Below the pieces are notes generated by a model. That model saw only the letters and a program-made list of their open reading frames with translations. It made no database searches and was not told the origin of the DNA. Below, in pieces: positions 24,293-33,202 of a stretch of DNA of 64,000 nucleotides (positions are counted from its first letter, which is position 1; each line of letters opens with the position of its first letter). Location of the stretch: positions 3,782,001-3,846,000 of the forward strand of contig CM062379.1 of the NCBI GenBank assembly GCA_031310005.1. Reading direction: 5' to 3'. The stretch is from Dactylellina haptotyla (taxonomy: Eukaryota > Ascomycota > Orbiliomycetes > Orbiliales > Orbiliaceae). The translations under genes were made by a program, and so were the position numbers.

Positions 24293-25585
24293 ATGGACCT
24301 CGGCCCAAACAATCCGCACGGGAGACCAATCAAACACGCCGCAATGCTCCCGTCAACACCATCGCTGCCATCACGTTCGCCTCCTCCCGCGAGTGCTGCC
24401 GGGCTGAGGGGCGGCCAGCCAACGGACGACGTCCTCCTCGTCGATATACCGTCCTCGCTGTCGTCGCCGCCCTTTCTTCGGAGAGAGTCCTCGGTGCCGC
24501 TGGTCACAAAGCCGTACTCCGTGGTTGAACCGAAATCCGGGGTGCCTTTCGATCAAGGTCTCGTGGACCGCCACGAGCAGAAGAAGCAATGGATGCATCA
24601 CGGCCTGTTAGCCCTGCAAGACAGGTTCGGGTCCTGTTTCCCTCTCCGAGCAGACAATACTCCTCTCGAGATAGACACGGATGAGCAAACCGAGAAGTCG
24701 ATATCGAACAATGCCGAAGAACCAAATCTTTTGATGTTCCAGGAAAACCTCAGCTCGGTACTTCGCATGTACGACCACGACGCGGCGGGAGTAATAACAG
24801 ATTTAACCGGCGCATCACTGCATGCGCTTTCTCTGATTGATGTTTATGGGACCGTCTACTTCAATTCGCTCCCCTACTGGCTCACGCTAAAGATCACCAT
24901 CGACAAAAATTACGAATACATTATTCCACCAAAAGCGGCGTTTTTATTAGGACCTTTTAGTCAGACCCTTCCACTCTTCGGAGCCTTCTCGGAGTCTTCC
25001 AACCCTTCTGCGTTCGATTTTATCCTCCTAGACCCACCATGGCCGAACCGTTCAGCCCACCGTGCAAAGCACCAGAACTCCTACAAGACCTCCACATTCG
25101 ATGTCTACGACCTCTTCAAGCTGAAAGTTTCCGATCACCTTCGTAAAGACGGCGTGCTAGCTATCTGGATAACCAATAATTCGAAATGGAGAAAATTCGT
25201 GATCGAAAAGCTGTTTCCAGCTTGGAAAGTCCAAATGGTTGCTGAGTGGTTTTGGGTCAAAATCACCGCCAACGGGGAGCCGTTATTCGATCTTGAAAAT
25301 ATCGCCCGAAAACCCTATGAGAGTCTCATCTTGGCCAAACCGATACCTTCTCCTAAACTGCCTCCCCCTCTGTCGAACCCCGACCAACCCCAACTAACCG
25401 ACAAGCTAATCTTCGCGATGTCGGATATCCATTCTCGCAAGCCATGTCTGAAAGGGTTGATAGACTCATATCTCTCCTCTCCAGATCCCCGATGTTGTGA
25501 GATATTCGCCCGAAATCTAACTGAGGGCTGGTTCAGCTGGGGAAACGAGGTCCTCAAAGGCAATTGGCGAGGTTGTTGGACCTGA
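24293..25585 (+). CDS. MT-A70 family N6-adenine methyltransferase, METTL4-like
   Basis: A single-exon gene of 430 residues. The catalytic DPPW motif of the MT-A70 family is seen in LLDPPWPN (about residue 245). It is followed by the family pattern FDVYDLFKLKVSDHLRKDG, VLAIWITNN, an AEWFWVKIT strand and ARKPYESLILAKP, ending in CCEIFARNLTEGWFSWGNE. This arrangement, with KPYE and the C-terminal EIFARNL...W-SWGNE, matches METTL4-type enzymes rather than METTL3/IME4. METTL4 relatives methylate adenine in DNA or in snRNA; the substrate here is unknown. The N-terminal 150 residues are Ser/Pro-rich. The start at 24293 is the first ATG of the frame. It overlaps nothing and converges on the DUF202 gene with 65 bp between stops. 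Confidence 0.9.
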   Translation: MDLGPNNPHGRPIKHAAMLPSTPSLPSRSPPPASAAGLRGGQPTDDVLLVDIPSSLSSPPFLRRESSVPLVTKPYSVVEPKSGVPFDQGLVDRHEQKKQWMHHGLLALQDRFGSCFPLRADNTPLEIDTDEQTEKSISNNAEEPNLLMFQENLSSVLRMYDHDAAGVITDLTGASLHALSLIDVYGTVYFNSLPYWLTLKITIDKNYEYIIPPKAAFLLGPFSQTLPLFGAFSESSNPSAFDFILLDPPWPNRSAHRAKHQNSYKTSTFDVYDLFKLKVSDHLRKDGVLAIWITNNSKWRKFVIEKLFPAWKVQMVAEWFWVKITANGEPLFDLENIARKPYESLILAKPIPSPKLPPPLSNPDQPQLTDKLIFAMSDIHSRKPCLKGLIDSYLSSPDPRCCEIFARNLTEGWFSWGNEVLKGNWRGCWT

Positions 25586-25650
25586 AAACGATGATTGGCG
25601 ACTATATCCGTTATTCCTCCTCGTCTTCTCGGTTCTATACTAGAATATTT

Positions 25651-26249
25651 CTACGCATTATTCACAAGGAAAAGTATACAGCAGCAAATCACTGTGCCGG
25701 CAACTACTGAGCCAAGCTATTCATCGATACCGTTAGCATCACATATTACGGAATAAGGTTTGAATTTTAAAACCTACCGCCTGCGTCCTCCATCCCGTCT
25801 GCACGAGCGCTACTTTCCTACTGTACTTCATCACCGTCTTCAGATAGTTACCAGTTCCACAAATGAGACTCAGCATGGCGAGCAGCCAGAACAACAGTCC
25901 AAGAGGGAAAGCAATCCTCTTCTCGAGCTCGGTTGGTTCGGATGAGAAATGAAATGTCGTCATTATCGCAACGGAAACAACGGCGAGGTATGACGATAAC
26001 CGCAGCCATGACAGGAAGTTTCGCTCATTGGCGCAATGATCTCTTGCGTCGGAAGCATTGTTTTCGAATACAAGAGGGCCAAAAAGCGGCCGGGCGAGGA
26101 AGAGGTTGGAATCTTCAGCAAGCCTAGAAAAGCCATAGATTAGTATCCTTTGAAGCTCCAATAGACAAAAACCGGGAACCGTACTCTTCGACGAGGACGT
26201 ATTTTGTTCGATGAGAAAAGGTACCGTAACTATTTAATAGCGCGTTCAT
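25651..26249 (-). CDS. DUF202 family small membrane protein
   Basis: Coding exons are 26249-26185, 26123-25778 and 25716-25651, giving 158 residues. After a short N-terminus comes the DUF202 signature SDARDHCANERNFLSWLRLS, in which ARDHxANERTxLSW-R is the family hallmark. Three membrane helices follow: YLAVVSVAIMTTFHF, FPLGLLFWLLAMLSLICGTG and, supplied by the last exon, VVAGTVICCCILFLV. Fungal DUF202 proteins are small three-span proteins of organelle membranes; the yeast relatives of the vacuole are the nearest functional hint, and no activity is established from sequence. The start ATG at 26249 follows a possible acceptor, so an upstream non-coding exon may exist. Confidence 0.85.
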
Positions 26250-27226
26250 CTGCGAATCCTGTTGTGACGTAAAAATCGAAGCAGTGGTGAAGGGGAAATG
26301 GTTCAAAAGCAAGATGAAGTTCGGTGCAATTTATTGTAGGAGCTCGAATATAACCGGATTACCACCGATCGTAGAGATATTTTTGAAAGAGCGGGAATAT
26401 GTGGGTCCCGAATGTTGGTAGCGGATGTAGTCGTTATCTCAGCCAAGTCCCCCGTCTCAGCAAAACGGTCGATATATACAAATAACAACAACGAAACGAA
26501 ATATCGCAATGGTGGAGAATTATTGTGCTATCCATTGAAGTAGCGTCATGATGCAGCGCTTGCATATTATATATGAAAGGCCGCCCGGGATGATAACCCA
26601 CACCTCACCAGTCAAGTGGCCAAGCAAACTCCTTCAGACAGAGAAAAAATATTCCAGATTCGGAGAGAGCTCGGGGAGTTTTATCCGAGGTGGAAGCACA
26701 CACGCATGGTCATCTGGCGCCCGCAAAAATAGGTTGCTACGACTAGCCATCCGGTCAGGGGGCGGGATTTCCGAGTTATCGAGATAGTAGGCCATAAGTG
26801 GGCCACTCCAAATGGCTCGTATTCCAGGACAGATTTGCGCAAAATAAGCACAAAATATTCTTGCAATCAGGGTGTATGCAATCGGATGTATTTTCGTTTA
26901 TCAGGGATAAGAAAAGAGACAGACCGCAGAAGCATGCAGAACTGTGCAGAACTGGATGGCGGAAGCGCTGATAACCGTGCAGGTAATGGGGAATAAAGGT
27001 GTCCATGCAGGTAGCGAATGACTAGTGCCCAGCCTTCGGATCCATTGCCATTGATGCAGACCAGCTCGGATGTGATGGCTTCGCACGCGCAACGCAACAA
27101 ACAGCAAGCACACTGTGATCTAAAAGATGTCTTCCGATCTGGGGTTCGGTCACACGACCTAACAGCTTGGTGGTTCACAGCTTGCGGGACTGCGGGGTAC
27201 GGGCGATGTGATATCTTCCTATCTAT
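26250..27226. other. gene-free DNA at the start of the accessory island
   Basis: Nearly 1 kb lies upstream of the DUF202 gene. The proximal part presumably holds its promoter. The frames present have no family resemblance and look like chance open frames. Base composition drops towards AT from about 27290 onwards. Confidence 0.35.
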
Positions 27227-27321
27227 ACTAGAAGGCCGCTGCGCAGCATTAAACCCGACTGAACGTCTCTGCCACTAATAAGTGGTCTCCGTTTAGCATC
27301 TATACAGCAAGCAGCCTTCTA
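27227..27321 (+). repeat. foldback (MITE-like) repeat, copy A
   Basis: A ~95-bp element beginning TACTAGAAGGCCGCTGCGC and ending with GCAGCCTTCTA. The two ends form an imperfect inverted repeat of about 30 bp (TAGAAGGC... against ...GCCTTCTA, with TTAAAC/GTTTAG inside). The core reads CTGAACGTCTCTGCCACTAA. It is related to copies B and C on the other side of the Crinkler-type gene. A motif AAAGCACCACCACCAAAAA at about 27603-27621, beyond an AT-rich filler, matches the tail after copy C and may be the displaced end of the same element. No transposase is seen, so it would be non-autonomous. Confidence 0.65.
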
Positions 27322-28204
27322 TTTTTTTATTTTTTCTTCTAATTTTTCTATCCCCCCATTTCAAGTTCCATCGCTTAATATTTTATTAGATACGATATTT
27401 TAAACTTTTACATAAAATATCTCAATGTCAATCATTATATTTTCATAAGAAACCACCTCAGAATTCACCTCAAACCACAAAAACATTTTTACATCTGAAA
27501 AAAGACTAAAACTCAGTCTTGTATCTAGGACTAAACTAAGGAAAAAACTATACTAAAATATTCTTTATCATGATAATAATATAATTACAACACGCTTTTT
27601 TGAAAGCACCACCACCAAAAAGATATAATTGAAAAAATATATTAAATATTTATTAGTAAAATTAAAAAATGTAAGGATTACGTGTCAGGCCGTACAAGCC
27701 GGGTTCGCCCGTACCGCTCTGTAGTTGTATCTACACAGCGGACTCGATGTGTTCTAGTTCTCAATCAATCGAACATCAACCTTACAGGCACATACCTACA
27801 TACGATCAGTGATATTGCTCTAGCTGAAGCTTCTACAAAAATAGCCCTCCCTTTAATCGGGCATACTACTAAAGTAATTGATTGCTCAATATGAATTCCT
27901 CGCATTCCCTAGTAAATTAGCAACACTACTTTAATCTCCTGAGGGCGGGTCATAAAAATAATACACTTTTCCTAATGATTGTAATATATCAAGACACTCT
28001 GTACAGTTAGAGCGGCTAGTATACAGCCTGATTCTTACAGACAGCAACTTGAACAACTGTAACTTGTTGATACACATACACACACAATAGGGCATAGGGA
28101 CCTTCTCCATTACCCAAAGCCTTGTCTGTGAAGTATAGTCTCAGTATATCTTTTTGTAATTCTTGAACTCAAGAATTTCTTGTTCAATGTTATAAAGTTC
28201 AAAT
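27322..28204. other. AT-rich spacer downstream of the Crinkler-type gene
   Basis: The stretch 27300-27680 is very AT-rich and without open frames. At 27680-27900 a short moderate-GC patch carries a frame of about 70 codons that I do not recognise. The part next to 28205 is presumably the 3' untranslated region of the minus-strand gene. The AT skew would fit RIP-type decay of repeats (inference). Confidence 0.35.
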
Positions 28205-30414
28205 TTATCTCCAAGCTGCGTCGAGCAAACTGCCTAGACGTTTATTGAGGTCTTCGAAGTTTAGGTTAGTTACATTATAACCAGGGCACCCTCCTTTGTA
28301 ATCGCCGCCCCTCATTCGTTTCCCTTTGACCTCCCTTATAGCTTTGTTTTGTAAAGCCTTCCTAGTGATCCAGACAAAATGTACCTCTACAGTGTAATCA
28401 GAATTAACTAGCTGTTGTTTGATGTTGTCCCACAATTGGAAGAACCGCTGTTCCGATGGCGAATGCCGAGCAGCGATCGATATTTGAATCGGGATGATTA
28501 AAGCTCTTCGGACCGCTGAATTTTCGTTCGAACTACTGTTCAATGGGGGAGCAAGATGAAGGATCAGCCCATCGATTGCGGCGTTATTGTATCGCTGAGG
28601 AATGTAGAAGCAAGTCTCCGATGATAGGTTCAATTCGAAAGAATCCAATTCGAAAGAGTCCACAACCCGTGTATCTTTCGGCAGGATACAATCATTTTTG
28701 ATAAGTAGGCCATTTCGACCAACCGTGGATAAGGTGATCATTTCTGCCAAAAATCCTGTCATAGAAGCATTTTTCCTAAAAAGGCGGATTGCATTGTAAT
28801 ATGACTCTGTGCAAAATTGGTCGTGCCCATTTGCTGATCTCAATAGACTTGAAAGAATGCTCCGCGTGTAACCAGAATTACAAAGAGCCGTATTTTTCTC
28901 GTCCACCCTAAAGAAGCGTGCATCTAGCATTTCAAAGAGGGGGAATTGGGCATGGCCGGACGACACGCATGCGTTCATTAAATCTAGATATCTGTAACGA
29001 ATGCTCAGTTAGGATTAAATATTTATAACATTAAAACAAAACACCTACCGGTTTAATGAAATATCCTTGAGTGTATGAACCATTTTCAGAAAGAACTCCG
29101 ATATTTGCATTTTCATCCTGATGAAGCTCTTGTGTTTAACTAAACAAGACAAAAACGAGGGGTAGTCGAGAAATCGGATAGTTGGATCATTCTTGAGTTC
29201 GAGGAGAGAGTTTAGAAGTAGAAAATTGCCACCCGTCAGCTCGTCGATTTCTTTACGCCTAGTTGCAATCGTTGTGGTCGATTCATCATCTGTAGAGGTA
29301 TCTGTAGAGTCTGGTACCAGTATAGATGGTAACAATCCAGCTTGTTCATGATATTCCCACCAGGACGATACTTCTACCTACGGTATTCATTAGCAGTATT
29401 CTAAAACGAGGAATAAGATGCAGAGTCTTACGGACTGGAGACCCCCGAAAAAGAAACGACCATCACCACCACAATCTCCTTCTCTCAATTCTTGGCGCTT
29501 GATGCTTTTTATATTAGCGGAGGCGCCTTGGATCAGGGTATGTTTCGCAGACATTTCAGCCAAAATATTCTTTACAAAGGTTTTAGAGGCGTTGTCCACA
29601 TCATCCATATTGTCTCCCTCCTGATCAAAGGCGTTGACCTGGTCCAAGACGTAGACCAACTGTACATCACCATAAAATTCATCATTTGAAAAGACTTTAA
29701 GGGCCTCCCAAGTTGTTATCTGTCGTAGACGCTCAAGTTTGGTAGTATCTTCGGCGTATGCCATGAAGAACGAAAACCTTATGTATTCGAGATCTTCCTT
29801 CATTAGATGCTTACAATGCGGAACGTAAATAACTTTTCGGTGCTGCATTAGAAGACAAACGATTAGAGCTAAAATGTGAGATTTTCCCCAGCCTAAGCTA
29901 CCATCAATAAAATACTCTCTAGCCTCGTTGTCACACAACTTCGAAATATCTTCGAATATGCTTTTTAGGTCAATTCGACCCATAAATGTGAATTTTCCGT
30001 CATCTAGGCTAAAGCGGCTCCAGGGTTTCTTCGGACCGATGTAGGGGAACGGAATGAGAATTCGTGATTTCGGATTGGAATATACAGAAGGATCGGCGTT
30101 CAGTGCCAGGATTTCCTTTAAAACGGGCAAGGTGTGGTTCTGGACTATTAGATACAAGACCAATTAAATCAATACCCTGCAAGAATATGTGATTATAACG
30201 TACTCCAGAGTATGCTTGGCGTTGACATCGTGATCTGGCGAGTGACGAAATAATCAAACTCAAGACGCCAACGATCGTGATTCGAAGAAGTGGCGAGGGA
30301 TTTCGCGATTTGTAAATCCGACCTCTGTGAATCAGCAGACAACGTCCTTCCATTAAAATAACCTGGAAGTTTGTAAATCTGATTAGAACCTTGGTTGGTA
30401 TAGGTATTTGACAT
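28205..30414 (-). CDS. Crinkler/RHS-type protein: P-loop NTPase with C-terminal nuclease-like domain
   Basis: Coding exons are 30414-30204, 30144-29432, 29377-29049 and 28991-28205, giving an intact 679-residue protein with all phases closing. The NTPase module shows Walker A DGSLGWGKSHIL (Lys about 158), Walker B VYVLDQVNAFD (about 238; the D-Q-x-N-A form is typical of Crinkler ATPases), a sensor-like QGASAN and the helical ELTGGNFLLL. The C-terminal part contains AAIDGLILHL (Asp about 558) and IIPIQISIAARHS (Gln about 587), a D...x-Q-x pattern like the PD-(D/E)xK fold nucleases attached to CRN/RHS ATPases. No signal peptide or LFLAK-type leader is seen. A tandem DSFEL duplication lies near 530. 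The protein may act in conflict or as a nuclear effector; the function is not known. It is flanked by foldback repeats. Confidence 0.82.
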
Positions 30415-30647
30415 TGCAAAGATGTATTCAAAACTAGCTTGGGAAGAGGATGGTTGACGATGGATGGGCAGCCAAAATAGTAAGCGAATTAAATGAGAGT
30501 TTTAACGTTTTTACCTAATGCAGACTCTCAACAACGACTATCGATCTAAACCAAACAACAAAGTTATAGCGTATAAATATACTCACGATATGTATATTAC
30601 CATCGATATATATACTCATCCAAATTTGCTGATATAGTGGTAAAATT

Positions 30648-30741
30648 AACTAGAAGACTGCTGCTGTGCAATACTAGACCCGACAGAACAACTCTATCAC
30701 TAACAAGTGATTTTTATTCAGCATTTATATAATAGCTTTCT
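30648..30741 (+). repeat. foldback (MITE-like) repeat, copy B
   Basis: An approximately 94-bp copy beginning AACTAGAAGACTGCTGCTG and ending AGCTTTCTA. It aligns with copy A along its length, with most differences in the direction C to T or G to A (for example AAACCC against AGACCC and CTGCCACTAA against CTATCACTAA). That looks like RIP-type or deamination decay. It lies about 230 bp upstream of the Crinkler-type gene start. Confidence 0.6.
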
Positions 30742-30810
30742 AATTTTCTTTTCTTTATTTTGAAAATAATAATAATAATAAGGAAATGCTTCTATTTAAT
30801 TATTTCTATT

Positions 30811-30922
30811 ACTAGAAGGCTGCTACGCGGTGCTAAACCCTCCTGAATGGCTCTGTTATTGGTAGGTGATCTTTGTTTAGCACCCGCGCAGTAGTTTTTT
30901 TAAGAGCACCACCAGAAAATTG
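30811..30922 (+). repeat. foldback (MITE-like) repeat, copy C
   Basis: It begins ACTAGAAGGCTGCTACGCGG. The inner inverted repeat is the best kept of the three: GCGGTGCTAAAC pairs with GTTTAGCACCCGC. It is followed by a T run and AAGAGCACCACCAGAAAA, a tail also found beyond copy A. Same orientation as copies A and B, and 70 bp from copy B. Confidence 0.6.
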
Positions 30923-30964
30923 CGATTATTAATTTATTAAGGTTTGAAGTAACTCTCCCTTCAG

Positions 30965-31126
30965 TTGGGCGGGGCATTCTTAGTCGAAGCTACCTTGTTC
31001 GAGGAGCAAGTTTCCGACCCCGAGATTCAAATAGCTACATGGATTCACTCGATCTTTGATCATAAGCAGGTGCCTGTGACTGAAGCCTTCACAAGCGGAA
31101 AAATCCCATTTGATTATTATTACTAA
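30965..31126 (+). pseudogene. orphan terminal exon fragment
   Basis: A plus-strand frame of 53 codons starts right after an acceptor-like CCCTTCAG and ends in TAA. It reads well as protein, with segments FLVEATLFEEQVSDPE, IQIATWIHSIFDHKQVP and VTEAFTSGK. The protein is not recognised. There is no upstream exon: 40 bp to the left is repeat copy C. It looks like the 3' exon of a gene whose front part was lost or displaced by the repeats. Codon use is normal, so decay is recent or the fragment is still part of something. Confidence 0.4.
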
Positions 31127-31220
31127 ACGAAATCAAGGTACTTCTGAACGGCATTTTTAATACTTCTAACCATTTTGAAATCCGGGTTAGAAAGAGCGGC
31201 AACATCCTACGTCCGTACGT

Positions 31221-31478
31221 TTAGGATTGCCCGGTCCACGCCCCAATCTGGATCTTACTGAGATCCGGCCCTTGCTTTAACACCATCTCGTTCATTTTTG
31301 CTATTCTATCCTCCCATTCGGTTCTTCTCATCTTTCCTTCTTGATATTCTTCGCAGAGTAAACACCGTTTCTCCAGCCGTTGCACTCGATCATCGTTGAT
31401 GACTATGGTGCAGAGGCATGAGTACTTGTACATGTCGAGGTCGCTGAGTTCGCGAAGTTGGAAGTGGCGGCACTAAGT
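31221..31478 (-). pseudogene. C-terminal fragment of an unrecognised protein
   Basis: A minus-strand frame reads HFQLRELSDLDMYKYSCLC, then a charged helix (LEKRCLLCEEYQEGKMRR), and ends MVLKQGPDLSKIQIGAWTGQS before a stop. It opens after an acceptor-like CTTAG near 31476. It has the look of the last exon of a fungal protein with a helical C-terminus, but I find no exons upstream. It converges on the orphan exon at 30965-31126. A complete gene is not supported. Confidence 0.35.
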
Positions 31479-33202
31479 AATGCCATATTTTGAGACGTTA
31501 GAATCGGAATACTATCAGGAGATTTTAGGCATTTAATAGAGGTATGTTGCATCATTGCATCATTGCAAGCTAGTATGGTTTCTACCTTCGTGAACCACTG
31601 AAACACGTAGCACATTTTATTCGTCCGAAGAATTCTCAACTAGATGGTGTTTCTTGGGTGGGATGACTTTATTTGATATTGTTGGATTCTGGGCTGCCTC
31701 TTGAGTTTAAGAGTGTTAGTGGTGTCTATTCAGTCTATAGACCTCATTCGCATTTCCTAAAAAAAAATGATTTTACTTACGAAGCACCAGGCCTACTAAG
31801 ACAGCGAGGGAAATTTCGAATATTTGGACACGGCCTGTATCTATTAAAGTTTACTGGCCGGTCCCAAAGCATCCTGATCACCATTCTTTATTTATAGATC
31901 TATTTACTTTTATGGTAGCATACAAATCTATTGTAAATTCTCGTGATCTGACGATATTGATAGACATATGCATGGCAACCAGGAATTGCGGCACTTCGTC
32001 AATATAAGGTTTTGGACGACGCTACACCGCAGAAGACACCGCAATCGTCTGCATGATGGCCTTCGGCCACTAGACGGCTTCCACGAATTTATATGAGAGT
32101 TTGGGACCAACTATCGTGATGTCACTCTGTGAACGCTTCTGAGGAGCAAACTGCATTCGATGAAATGGGTCTCCCATGTACATACGTATATACATTTAGC
32201 TATTTTAGTCTCGTTGGCCAGACGGGCAGTTTTGCTGCTGGTCTATATACATTGTGTTGGTCGTTGTATCTTTGATGTTATTGAAAATTCGTCGCAGCAG
32301 GAGATACGTCTTTTGCGGGACCAGGACGGCATCTGGCTTGCGAGACAAGAGATACGTACCCTGTCACGAAATGTATCTGACTTGGCTTAGGAACGAAACG
32401 ATTGAGAAGAAACTGGGAGAAGTCCAGCCACTGTGCCACAGCAAAATTCTGAACGAATCAGAAGGCAATTGACTCGGCGTGACGAAGCCTCAGGCCGATT
32501 TATTTTCTGCGACTGTGAGGGACCTGCCGTGAATATGCCGTTGGATCCATGGAAATTGGAATCCCCGACCTTGTTTGCGGGTCGCTTGCCCAGCCCAAGG
32601 CAGGTCAGCGGGCCAGAAGCGGGCCTTTTCTCGCTGCATGGACGACGGCTTTGCCCTTCTGGCCCGTCAGAATTCGTTGGAATGAATCAAACTGAGTTTT
32701 TCTTAATTTTTTTTCGGTCCGGGGTCGGCTTATCGAAGCCCTCTGACTGGTCGATAGGCCATCTCCGTGCAGAAAAGTTCCCATTCGATCCCAATTTGTT
32801 ATCTCGAATGCATCAAAGTCCTCAGGTCCGTCTTAGCATGTAACGATTTTCAGATGGAACCCCACGGCGATGCCGCCATTTTTGACACATCTGAGACCTG
32901 CAGTTTTTTCTTCTCCTTCGTCTGCTCTTTTCACTTGCCCACCCGCTCTAACGTAATGTTCCCGGTGAACTCCTGCCTGGCGGAGAGATCCTTCGCATCC
33001 GGTTGACCTTATAATCTTAGCTCGCGCAAGGATGCTCACTCTCGAGCTCTTCTGCTTCCATTCCCTTCCCCGTGTTACCTACATCCACTCATTCACTCCG
33101 CTGGTACATTTTATCGGCGCGGATTGGTTCTTCTTGATGTCATCGACGTAGCACCCAATTTATAAGGTTGAGTCGTAAAAATATACGTATATATCCATCG
33201 TC
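31479..33202. other. gene-poor DNA and MATE gene promoter
   Basis: 1.7 kb without a supported gene. Scattered frames up to about 135 codons have no recognisable motif. The last 300 bp before 33203 hold an ATACGTATATATCC element and are presumably the promoter and leader of the transporter gene. Confidence 0.35.

Noticed and set aside
27196-27713. Inverted pair GGTACGGGCGA / TCGCCCGTACC around repeat copy A and the AT-rich filler
   Set aside because: Only 11 bp long. A match of that length within about 500 bp is not rare by chance, and the surrounding bases do not pair.
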